DNA of 64,000 nucleotides from Flagellimonas yonaguniensis (lineage in GTDB: Bacteria; Bacteroidota; Bacteroidia; Flavobacteriales; Flavobacteriaceae), in NCBI RefSeq assembly GCF_029193885.1, contig NZ_JARFVB010000006.1, positions 1-64,000 of the forward strand, written 5' to 3'. The first letter of the stretch is position 1. Each line of letters starts with the position of its first letter. The translations under genes were made by a program, and so were the position numbers. Under the pieces are notes generated by a model. The model was not told the origin of the DNA. It did not search any database and worked only from the letters and a program-made list of their open reading frames with translations. Shown here one piece after another: positions 1 to 7,510 of the stretch.

Positions 1-667
1 TGTCCTGTTTGCCCAATCCCTTTGAGCATAGCGCATAAACGAGTTCAACATAATCTGTGTTTGAAAATGGCCAATGTATCTTTTCCATTGGTTTAGCACC
101 ATTTAATTTGCCGTTCAATCCTTTCCGAATACGATGCTTTTTTTCATCCAAATAAATCACTAACAAGTCATACGCCTTGTATTTGCCAAGTAGCATATCC
201 CTTGGTGTGCAAAACTCTGGGTCTTGAAAATAGAATTTAGAAGTTGTGATATGGAATGTTTCAAGGTAATCTCTGGTGTAGTATTCCTTGTCAAAATGGG
301 TAGCACCGGAATTGACATAACGCCCAAAATCGATATTGTACAGGAAGAACCGATTGAGCTTGTTGATTTTCTTTTTTATCGATTTTAGTTGGGCATCCTT
401 ATCGCCCTTTGGAAGTTGAATTTCAAACGAATGTATTTCTGAAAAGTAGATGAGTTTGATAAGTGGAACCTGCTTTATCTTCTTAAAGAAATTTATTTCA
501 TCTTGAATCGTCCTAAATTTCGTCTCGATGATTTCTTTTTTGTAAGAACTCAATAGTTTGCGACAGGCTTTGATGGAAAGATATGCCTGTTCTAAAATGT
601 TCCCATTCTGAATTTTAAACTCATCCAGATCCTTTAATAGTTTTTTTGATTGTAATTGCGAATTCAT
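1..667 (-). CDS. RteC-like regulator, C-terminus cut by window edge
   Basis: An open frame starts at ATG 665-667 (minus) and stays open to base 1, giving about 222 residues. It has an extended charged helical N-terminus (an FFKKIKQ stretch, then PLIKLIYFSEIHSFE) and a C-terminal part with WPFSNTDYVELVYALCSKG, which resembles the winged-helix region of RteC proteins (usual form W-T-x-S-K-T-x-L-x-E-L-I-Y-A-L). In CTnDOT, RteC activates the excision operon of the conjugative transposon (established for that element). Here it lies 275 bases after the LuxR-family gene and reads towards the unseen left part of the element, where excision or transfer genes would be expected. Family assignment is from residue pattern only. 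Confidence 0.7.
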   Translation of the reverse strand, partial: MNSQLQSKKLLKDLDEFKIQNGNILEQAYLSIKACRKLLSSYKKEIIETKFRTIQDEINFFKKIKQVPLIKLIYFSEIHSFEIQLPKGDKDAQLKSIKKKINKLNRFFLYNIDFGRYVNSGATHFDKEYYTRDYLETFHITTSKFYFQDPEFCTPRDMLLGKYKAYDLLVIYLDEKKHRIRKGLNGKLNGAKPMEKIHWPFSNTDYVELVYALCSKGLGKQD

Positions 668-854
668 AAGCAGGAACTTTAATGTTGTAAACCATAGAAA
701 TGGGATTTAGTTGATACGATTTATTGGTGGTTGTCATAGTCCTGCAAAATGATATAAATGAAAGTCACGGGTCATAAAATTTGTGGCTTATTGTTGTATT
801 TTAGGGAACTTTGTGTAAAGTAGCTTTACTTTGTAATTGTACAAGGAAAACGTG

Positions 855-898
855 CCGTATATAATTACGGAATAGTCCGTATTTTTCTACGGATTATT
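855..898. repeat. Two adjacent stem-loops sharing CCGTA/TACGG arms
   Basis: Between the RteC-like gene and the LuxR-family gene, CCGTA (855-859) pairs with TACGG (866-870) around a 6-base loop. Immediately after, AATAGTCCGTA (871-881) pairs with TACGGATTATT (888-898) around a 6-base loop, 11 bp with one G-T wobble. The two hairpins carry the same 5-bp core in the same layout. It could be a terminator for the LuxR gene, or a paired operator in front of the RteC-like gene. The repeated core favours a protein-binding site; this is inference. Confidence 0.5.
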
Positions 899-942
899 TG
901 TTAAATACTGCAAATAGTGGCTTTTATATAAATTTAATTTAC

Positions 943-1857
943 TTACTTTTTCTTACGAAATCGCTTTAAAAATTCACGCCTATTCTTTACACCCGTTTTT
1001 TTGAAAATATTTGATGCGTGTTTTGATACGGTACTTTCTGCAATGAATAAATCTTTGGCGATATTTCTGTAGCTTAAATTACTTAAAATTGACAAAGCCA
1101 CTTCAATTTCCCTTCTGGTCAAATCCTCATAAATGATTTTACGCTCTACCGATTCGTCACGTTGTTTTTTCTTTAAAGCAAAGACTTCATACATTCGGTT
1201 ATTGTTTTCTATGAAGTACAAATACCTATCTGCTTCAATGGCGGTTATGGCAAAGAAAGCCAAGTTCATTACGGTAAATGTAATCCATTGGTAATCGCCG
1301 ATGACTGTGCAAATAGGTAATAAGGCAATACTTGCTACACTTACCATTGAGAGTTTATTTCGTCTTACTATGAAAGGATTCGGATTGCTGGGATTCGATA
1401 TACGACGATAGAAAATAAACAGAAAAACAAAAGCAACAGCAGATATAGGAATGGTAAATAGAAAGCGTGCAGAATTAAGGGAATCTTTCAGAAAATATGG
1501 GATTAGAAACAATACCACAAAACTCACGCTCGCGAGTATAGCAAGGTTTCTTATGGATGAATTGAATTTCAAAACAACAATATCGTATTCTTTATAGAGG
1601 TAGTAAACAATATAGACGCACAACGCTATTGCCACACCATAGGTAATAATATACTGAAAAATAAAAGGACCTGGGAAGTTGTCAATTGGTAAGAAACCAC
1701 CAGTAGCATTATAAGCAACAAACAAGATTCCGAGGTAGAGAAAACGCCTTAGACTACTGCGCGTTTTCTTTCTGGAAAAGTAGAGTGTAAGCAATACTAT
1801 GAACGTATCTATTAATAGATAGAAAAAAGTCGTCCAATGTATCGATGTGCCAAACAT
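943..1857 (-). CDS. Membrane-anchored LuxR-type transcriptional regulator
   Basis: 304 residues. The first about 215 residues contain six or seven hydrophobic segments, so this half sits in the inner membrane. A cytoplasmic C-terminus follows, with a LuxR/GerE helix-turn-helix at about 245-300: LTRREIEVALSILSNLSYR, then IAKDLFIAESTVSKHASNIF. This membrane plus LuxR-HTH layout is common in Flavobacteriia, where the ligand is unknown. It starts 5 bases after the asparaginase-like gene ends, so the two are probably one transcript. It contains no HMA or Cys-rich metal site, so a direct role in metal sensing is not supported. The CCGTA inverted repeats downstream are a possible binding target. Confidence 0.85.
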   Translation of the reverse strand: MFGTSIHWTTFFYLLIDTFIVLLTLYFSRKKTRSSLRRFLYLGILFVAYNATGGFLPIDNFPGPFIFQYIITYGVAIALCVYIVYYLYKEYDIVVLKFNSSIRNLAILASVSFVVLFLIPYFLKDSLNSARFLFTIPISAVAFVFLFIFYRRISNPSNPNPFIVRRNKLSMVSVASIALLPICTVIGDYQWITFTVMNLAFFAITAIEADRYLYFIENNNRMYEVFALKKKQRDESVERKIIYEDLTRREIEVALSILSNLSYRNIAKDLFIAESTVSKHASNIFKKTGVKNRREFLKRFRKKK

Positions 1858-1862
1858 TTACT

Positions 1863-2351
1863 CTACTTCCCATTGCGCTCAAATTTGTTGGTTTCTAAAT
1901 TCTTGGAAACATTGTTCCAATTAAAGATTTGTCCGTTCATAGCAATATAAACATCCGGTTTTAGAAGCTGTAATGAGCTAATTGCATACCCTAAATTAAA
2001 AGGTGCATCTGTGTCTGCAGATGAACCCAAAATGAAAGACCCAACCAAAACTATTGTCTTGTTCAAATTGAGTTTTCCTATATATTTTGCGGTATCTTCC
2101 ATCGTGAAAGTACCGTGGGTAATCAGTATCTTAGTCGCATTAGTTTCCTTTATCTTGCTAACCAACAGCTTTCTGTCATCATCTGTTATGGCTCGACTGT
2201 CTTTTTTGAAGACACCTTCGATGATATATTCAAAATCGACATTTGCTTTATTTAAAAAATCTTCAATCCCTACGTCGGATGAAGTTATACCACTATCATC
2301 TGTATAATCCAACCCTTCGATTGTACCGCCTGTTGTGAATATGTGAATCAT
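1863..2351 (-). CDS. Short asparaginase-like protein (N-terminal domain only)
   Basis: 162 residues. It opens with TTGGTIEG, the first threonine motif of type I/II L-asparaginases, and has HGTFTMEDTA where the family has HGTDTMEET. LVGSFILGSSADTDAPFNLG matches the family stretch after the second motif. Bacterial asparaginases are about 330 residues, so only the N-terminal catalytic domain is present. The catalytic aspartate of the second motif is replaced by phenylalanine, which argues against normal amidase activity. Short asparaginase-domain proteins of this kind occur in Bacteroidota, function unknown to me. It is the first gene of a probable two-gene unit with the LuxR regulator. Confidence 0.75.
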   Translation of the reverse strand: MIHIFTTGGTIEGLDYTDDSGITSSDVGIEDFLNKANVDFEYIIEGVFKKDSRAITDDDRKLLVSKIKETNATKILITHGTFTMEDTAKYIGKLNLNKTIVLVGSFILGSSADTDAPFNLGYAISSLQLLKPDVYIAMNGQIFNWNNVSKNLETNKFERNGK

Positions 2352-2430
2352 AATTAAGGACTTCCTCTACTTATAAAGATAGCGCTAATTTATTTGAAAC
2401 CCCCTTTATATCTTCGGCCAAGATAGCACT

Positions 2431-4401
2431 CTAAGAATCCTGCCACTTCATTTTCTGCAATCTAACTGCATTGAGAATAGCGAGCAAAGCAACACCAACA
2501 TCGGCAAACACAGCTTCCCACATTGTTGCTAATCCACCTGCACCGAGAATGAGGACTATGACCTTGACACCAAATGCAAGCGCAATATTTTGCCAGACAA
2601 TTCGTCGCGTTGAACGACCAATTTTAATCGCTCTTGCAATCTTACTGGGTTGGTCGGTCTGTATGATTACATCGGCTGTTTCAATGGCGACATCGCTTCC
2701 TAAACCACCCATCGCAATACCTACACCACTTGCTGCCAAAACGGGTGCATCATTAATACCATCACCAATAAATGCGACTTTCGTTTCAGGTTGCTTTTTA
2801 AGTTCTTCAACCTCATTCAGTTTATCTTCAGGTAACAACCCACCTTTCGCCCAATCGATATTTAACTCTTTTGCAACTTGCTGTGTAATAGAATTTTTAT
2901 CACCTGATAACATTATAATCTTGGAAATCCCTGCATCTCTAATTTGTTTAATGGCTTGGTGCGCATCATCTTTTAATTCATCTGCAATGGTAACATAACC
3001 TGCAAATGTTCCATCTATGGACACCATTACGATTGATTCTACAATACCATCTGTTTCCGAAGGGACTTCTATGCCATTTGAGGTCATCAAAGCTTTGTTT
3101 CCTACCAAAACGGTTTTTCCGTTGACTGTTCCCTTTAAACCCTTTCCGGCAACCTCTGAAACATCAGTCGCTTCATAATCTGAACCGTCTGCTTTATATT
3201 CGAGAATCGCCTTGGCGATAGGATGAGTGGATTGCTCTTCCATCGCCATCAAATACTTCATAAACTCGGTTTCCTCAAATGTGATGGAATTGATTTCCTT
3301 GATTTTAAAAACCCCTTTAGTAACAGTTCCTGTTTTGTCCATTACGACCGTGTTTACTTGGGTCATTGCATCAAGAAAGGATGCACCCTTAAACAGAATG
3401 CCGTTTCGCGATGCCGCACCCAATCCGCCAAAATAGCCCAGCGGAATAGAAATGACCAACGCACAAGGACACGAAATCACAAGGAATATCAATGCGCGAT
3501 ACAGCCAATCCCTAAACACGTAATCATCTACAAAAAAGTAAGGAAGGAACGTAAGTCCGATGGCAAGGAATACAACGATAGGCGTATAAATCCGAGCAAA
3601 TTTTCTAATGAACAATTCGGTCTTTGATTTTCTGGCAGTTGCATTCTGCACCATATCCAGAATTCGTGCAATAGAACTATCCTTAAATTCCTTAGTAGTC
3701 TCGATTTCGATTACGCCATCAAGGTTGATACTTCCGGCAAAAACGGTATCGCCTTTAGCAATAGTATTGGGTTTGCTTTCGCCTGTCAAGGCAGCAGTAT
3801 TAAAAGAGCCCTTTTCAGAAAGTAGAATACCATCAAGCGGAACTTTTTCGCCTACACGTACCTGAATCTTTTCGCCAATTTCAACAGTCTCGGGATTTAC
3901 TGAAACAAAATCGCCATCACGGTAAACCAATGCCTCATTCGGACGGACATCAAGTAAGGCTTTTATATTTCCTTTTGCACGATTAACAGCTGCATTCTGG
4001 AACAGCTCGCCTACAGCATAGAACAACATTACGGCCACACCTTCGGGATATTCGCCGATAGCGAATGCCCCTAATGTGGCAATGGACATTAAGAAAAATT
4101 CAGTAAAGAAATCCCCATTTTTGATACTGTTCCACCCTTCCTTTATGACGGGAAAGCCAACTGGAATGTAGGCGACGGAATACCAAACGATTCTTATCCA
4201 TCCTTTAAAATGTGGAAATGCTTCAAAGTAATCAATAGCAATTCCGGCTATCAACATTACAAAGCTGAAAATAGCCGGTAGATAGGTTCTAAAGTTTGAA
4301 ATTTCTTCAGGGCTGCTATGGTTATGGCCATCATCGTGACTGTGCTCGCCCTTATGTTCTTTTGGGTCAATGTCCCGTAAATTTACTTTTTTCTTTTTCA
4401 T
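2431..4401 (-). CDS. P1B-type ATPase exporting Zn/Cd/Pb-type cations
   Basis: 656 residues. The N-terminus (14-30) is histidine-rich (HKGEHSHDDGHNH) and lacks a CxxC HMA domain. The core has TGES (206-209), the metal-channel CPC motif (311-313), the phosphorylation site DKTGT (355-359), an STHP signature and the hinge GDGINDAP. CPC plus a His-rich tail and ISIPLGYFGGLG fit the ZntA/CadA group that pumps divalent soft metals out of the cytoplasm; CopA-type features (YN-x4-P) are absent at the C-terminus. It is the last gene of the block czcA-czcB-CDF-fur-CDF-ATPase, 33 bases after the CDF gene. A companion role in Zn/Cd efflux is therefore likely; the exact metal cannot be read from the sequence. 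Confidence 0.88.
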   Translation of the reverse strand: MKKKKVNLRDIDPKEHKGEHSHDDGHNHSSPEEISNFRTYLPAIFSFVMLIAGIAIDYFEAFPHFKGWIRIVWYSVAYIPVGFPVIKEGWNSIKNGDFFTEFFLMSIATLGAFAIGEYPEGVAVMLFYAVGELFQNAAVNRAKGNIKALLDVRPNEALVYRDGDFVSVNPETVEIGEKIQVRVGEKVPLDGILLSEKGSFNTAALTGESKPNTIAKGDTVFAGSINLDGVIEIETTKEFKDSSIARILDMVQNATARKSKTELFIRKFARIYTPIVVFLAIGLTFLPYFFVDDYVFRDWLYRALIFLVISCPCALVISIPLGYFGGLGAASRNGILFKGASFLDAMTQVNTVVMDKTGTVTKGVFKIKEINSITFEETEFMKYLMAMEEQSTHPIAKAILEYKADGSDYEATDVSEVAGKGLKGTVNGKTVLVGNKALMTSNGIEVPSETDGIVESIVMVSIDGTFAGYVTIADELKDDAHQAIKQIRDAGISKIIMLSGDKNSITQQVAKELNIDWAKGGLLPEDKLNEVEELKKQPETKVAFIGDGINDAPVLAASGVGIAMGGLGSDVAIETADVIIQTDQPSKIARAIKIGRSTRRIVWQNIALAFGVKVIVLILGAGGLATMWEAVFADVGVALLAILNAVRLQKMKWQDS

Positions 4402-4434
4402 ATGTTCTAATCAAGTTTGATATCATTTTAAAAA

Positions 4435-5226
4435 CTACTTCGATAATTTCAGTATTCTCAATGCACCGCGCATTACAAAAGTGAAAACGATCCCGCCAAT
4501 CACTAAATCGGGCCATTTACTATTCAGAAAATAAACCAGCACCCCAGCTACTATAACACCACCATTGACAATAATATCATTGGATGTAAAAATGGCACTT
4601 GCCTGCATATGAGCCTCTTGGCTCTTTGCCTTGTTGATGAGCCAGAGCGATATCAAATTACCTGCCAATGCGAAAATTGAAACTATAATCATCCATTGAA
4701 ACAGGGGCGTTTCGGTATTGCTAAAAAACCTTCTCAAGACCTCTGCAAACCCAAGTATTGCCAATGCCATCTGAAAGTATCCGCTGTATTTCGCAACCTT
4801 CTTTTTTCTTGAAATGGCACCGCCTACCGCAAATAGGCTTAATGCATATACGATGGAATCTGCCAGCATATCTAATGAGTCTGCCACTAGACCCATCGAA
4901 GAAGAAATCCAACCAGTGGTCATTTCGATAACGAAAAAGCCAAAGTTGATGCCCAAGACCCACCATAGGATTCTTTTTTGTTTGGATTGGTCTTCCATTA
5001 CGGGTGGTTCGGCTTCTGTGGTTCCTTCTAAGGAATCCCCAAGTTTTAAGCTGGCTATAGACGTTTGTATCGCCTTGACGTCGTCCACGTGATATACTTC
5101 CAATTTTCTGTTAGGAATATCAAAATCCAAGTGTTTTACTTGAGCATAAGACTCTAACTTCATCCGAATCATCTGCTCTTCTGAAGGGCAGTCCATTTTA
5201 GTTATTATAAAAGTGCTTTTTTTCAA
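4435..5226 (-). CDS. CDF-family cation exporter with HMA-like N-terminus
   Basis: About 264 residues from a TTG start at 5224-5226. I chose this start because the usual Bacteroidota form begins KKSTFIITKMDCPSEEQ; an upstream ATG (5319) would run through the end of the Fur gene. The N-terminus carries MDCPSEEQMIRMKLES, a one-cysteine variant of the HMA ferredoxin-like fold. Several membrane segments follow from about residue 90, with LVADSLDMLADS in the second segment (the D-x3-D cation site of cation diffusion facilitators) and a later FTSNDIIVNG (N-D) in place of H-x3-D. CDF proteins exchange protons for Zn, Co, Cd or Fe at the inner membrane. It follows the fur gene by 19 bases. Confidence 0.82.
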   Translation of the reverse strand: MKKSTFIITKMDCPSEEQMIRMKLESYAQVKHLDFDIPNRKLEVYHVDDVKAIQTSIASLKLGDSLEGTTEAEPPVMEDQSKQKRILWWVLGINFGFFVIEMTTGWISSSMGLVADSLDMLADSIVYALSLFAVGGAISRKKKVAKYSGYFQMALAILGFAEVLRRFFSNTETPLFQWMIIVSIFALAGNLISLWLINKAKSQEAHMQASAIFTSNDIIVNGGVIVAGVLVYFLNSKWPDLVIGGIVFTFVMRGALRILKLSK

Positions 5227-5245
5227 AATCAATCTAATTTGTTTG

Positions 5246-5668
5246 TTAAAGTAAATTACTGCTACATTTTTCACATATTCCCGTAACCACGAGATTAACA
5301 TCCTCTGCCAAATATCCATCGGGCAAATTGATATGCGGGATTTTTTGTTCCGTTAAACAAACCGTTTCGTCACAGTTAGTGCAATGGAAATGTAAATGCA
5401 AATCCTGTTCTATTTCACAATTACAGCCTTCTTCACAAAGTGCGTATTTAGAGATTCCAGTTCCGTCATCTATGTGATGCACCACGTTTTTTTCTTCAAA
5501 CGTTTTTAGGGTTCGGTACAATGTGGTTCTATCCGCTTTTGCGAAAGCATTCTCAATATCAGTCAGGGCGATGGCGGCATCCCTATCGGCCATATACTTA
5601 TAAATCAATATGCGCATTGCCGTTGGGCGAACCCCATTGTCAATCAATCTTTTTTCTATTTCTTTCAT
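5246..5668 (-). CDS. Fur-family metalloregulator (Zur/Fur type)
   Basis: 140 residues. An N-terminal winged helix holds RPTAMRILIYKYMA and the recognition stretch ADRTTLYRTLKTFEE. The dimer/metal region has HLHFHCTNCDETVCL and a C-terminal CEKCSSNLL, so two C-x-x-C pairs for structural zinc are present along with the histidine cluster. Which metal it senses cannot be decided. The start overlaps the stop of the following CDF gene by 4 bases (translational coupling) and the gene sits in the middle of the zinc/cobalt efflux block, so it probably regulates this block and itself. The TGCAAC-N3-GTTGCA palindrome upstream of the DUF6660 gene is a candidate operator. The AFAKA codons at 5534-5549 resemble the palindromic repeat found in three other genes here. 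Confidence 0.87.
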   Translation of the reverse strand: MKEIEKRLIDNGVRPTAMRILIYKYMADRDAAIALTDIENAFAKADRTTLYRTLKTFEEKNVVHHIDDGTGISKYALCEEGCNCEIEQDLHLHFHCTNCDETVCLTEQKIPHINLPDGYLAEDVNLVVTGICEKCSSNLL

Positions 5669-6303
5669 TTCTTATCGATGCTGTTTTTGATTTTTTGTGC
5701 TTTGGAATAGGCTTCCCAACCTTCTTTTGCCGCGTATGGCACTATCAATAATGCTGCAATAGGGTCAGCCCACCACCAGCCCAGCCATTTTACGAGCAAT
5801 AGGCCTATTAGGACCACCACAGTCTGATAAAGGCAAATAAAAGTGTCCTTGGCATCGGCCAACAGGGCAGGGCTATCCAATTTATGACCGTATTTTCTTT
5901 TGTAGTAAATCAGAATGGGGTTCACTACTAAGGAAACTATCAGTATCCCAATGCCCAACGTGGACCAAGATGCTGTTTCTTGACTTATTAATTTTGAAAT
6001 GGAATCATAGGATATAAAAATGCAGATAAGGGCAAATGATATGGCGATGACGTAAAGTGTTGTCATCTTTCTTCGCTCTACACGCTTTTCATCCAGACCC
6101 TTGATTTCGCCGTGCAATCGCCAACCGAGTGTTCCCGCACTTATGACTTCAATAGTGCTGTCCAGTCCCCAGCCTATCAAGGCGGAACTGTTTGCCGTGA
6201 ATCCCGCTATAAGTGATACGACCACCTCGATAATGTCATAGATGACATTCCAAATTTGAAGTGTTCTTGCTTGTTTTAGATTTTGTTTTCTTGTTTCTTT
6301 CAT
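5665..6303 (-). CDS. CDF/cation transporter family membrane protein
   Basis: 212 residues with about five hydrophobic segments and no long cytoplasmic tail. GWGLDSTIEVISAG in the second segment and LLADAKDTFICLY in the fifth are the paired aspartate motifs of cation diffusion facilitators (here D-x3-E and D-x2-D rather than H/D-x3-D). The protein is shorter than classic CDFs (about 300 residues) because the C-terminal cytoplasmic domain is missing, as in other compact cation transporters. It overlaps the fur start codon by 4 bases and follows the CzcB gene by 3 bases, so it belongs to the same operon. A role in export of Zn or Co is inference from family and context. Confidence 0.8.
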   Translation of the reverse strand: MKETRKQNLKQARTLQIWNVIYDIIEVVVSLIAGFTANSSALIGWGLDSTIEVISAGTLGWRLHGEIKGLDEKRVERRKMTTLYVIAISFALICIFISYDSISKLISQETASWSTLGIGILIVSLVVNPILIYYKRKYGHKLDSPALLADAKDTFICLYQTVVVLIGLLLVKWLGWWWADPIAALLIVPYAAKEGWEAYSKAQKIKNSIDKK

Positions 6304-6306
6304 CTC

Positions 6307-7506
6307 TTAATGTGCTTCTTCCTCGTTTTCCCCTTTTTTCATTTCCGCCATTAAATAGTAGGCGTTATTAAAGGCATACTTGGTATTCGGTTCTTGTTCG
6401 GTCAAAAAATCAATGGCAATCCATTCGCCATCGTGAGTTCCTTTTGTGATTTCCACGGGCATAAACTTCCAATCCTCGCCTTCATTTTTTGCTGTAAACA
6501 CAAAGGACTTTTCGCCATCGGCTGCGATGGCACTTTCAGGAATTGCCGTGGTCATTGTATTGTCGGTTTGGATGCGCCCTTGAATGTACATTCCCGGTAT
6601 CAGGTTGCCTTCCTTATTTTCGATTTCGGCGTGTACGTGTATCGCTTTGGGGTTCTGCTCAAAAGTTTTTCCTACGGAATAGATTTCGGCTGTAAGTTCC
6701 TTTCCCGGAATGGATTGGACATTGAACCGCACGGTTTGTCCTTCCTTTACTTTGTACACGTCTTTTTCAAATACCATCAAATCGGCGTGTACGTGATGGA
6801 TGTCCACGATTTCCATTAGGTCGGTTTGAGGTTCTACATATTGTCCTGTTTTAACGGCTACTTTTTCCACAAAGCCTTGAATAGGACTTCGTAGCGCAAC
6901 CCTTTGATAAATAGTGCCATTTCTCACACCTGATGCACTAACATTTAATTGTTGTAATTGTGCTTCCAAACCGTTCACCATACTTCGTGAAGCTTGATAT
7001 TCCGCTTCTGCTTTTTGGAAATTGGCACCGCTGCCCACACCTGCATCATAAAGAGTTTTTTGGCGTTCGTATTCTTTTTTGAGAAACTGACTATTGCTAT
7101 GTGCATTGAGGTAATCCGTCTGTTTCTGTATGATATTGGGATGAGACAAATAGGCCACAGTCTGACCTTTATTGACCTTATCGCCCTCGATGACCTCGAT
7201 GGAAACTACGTTGGTACCAACAACCGTAGTGATGGTCGCTTCATTTTGTGGCGGAACTTCCAGTTGTCCGTTGGCTTCCACATATCCACTCATATTGCGC
7301 TGGGCAAGCGTATCGACTTTCATTTGTAGTGCATCATACTGTTTTGCAGTAAGTGTAACTATTTCATCTTCCTCTTCAGAGTGATTTTCTTCTGTTTCTG
7401 AATGTGTTGCATCAACGTGGTCGCTTTCGGTTTTTGACTCGCCACAACTAATTATTGTGAATGCCGTAAGCATTGCGGTAATCGGTAAATATTTTAATTT
7501 TTTCAT
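6307..7506 (-). CDS. czcB: CzcB/CusB-type periplasmic adaptor lipoprotein of an RND metal pump
   Basis: About 399 residues from ATG 7504-7506. I preferred this over an upstream ATG at 7545, which lies inside the pump gene, because it gives a clean lipoprotein signal: MKKLKYLPITAMLTAFTIIS, then C. An acidic/His stretch (about 25-55) precedes the adaptor body: a barrel-sandwich half with EVIEGDKVNKGQTVAYLSHP, an alpha-hairpin with Y-E-R-Q-K-T-L-Y-D-A-G, and a beta-barrel/MP domain. It bridges the inner-membrane pump and the outer-membrane factor. It follows czcA by 4 bases and its partner is surely that fused pump. Confidence 0.88.
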   Translation of the reverse strand: MKKLKYLPITAMLTAFTIISCGESKTESDHVDATHSETEENHSEEEDEIVTLTAKQYDALQMKVDTLAQRNMSGYVEANGQLEVPPQNEATITTVVGTNVVSIEVIEGDKVNKGQTVAYLSHPNIIQKQTDYLNAHSNSQFLKKEYERQKTLYDAGVGSGANFQKAEAEYQASRSMVNGLEAQLQQLNVSASGVRNGTIYQRVALRSPIQGFVEKVAVKTGQYVEPQTDLMEIVDIHHVHADLMVFEKDVYKVKEGQTVRFNVQSIPGKELTAEIYSVGKTFEQNPKAIHVHAEIENKEGNLIPGMYIQGRIQTDNTMTTAIPESAIAADGEKSFVFTAKNEGEDWKFMPVEITKGTHDGEWIAIDFLTEQEPNTKYAFNNAYYLMAEMKKGENEEEAH

Positions 7507-7510
7507 CTTT

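Noticed and set aside
2471..2998. Open frames on the strand opposite large genes, such as 2471-2998 and 23548-23910
   Set aside because: They mirror the reading frames of strongly supported genes and show composition without family motifs or start signals.
5227..5319. Upstream extension of the CDF gene at 4435-5226
   Set aside because: It runs through the coding end of the Fur gene and gives a non-family N-terminus; the TTG at 5224-5226 matches the family start.
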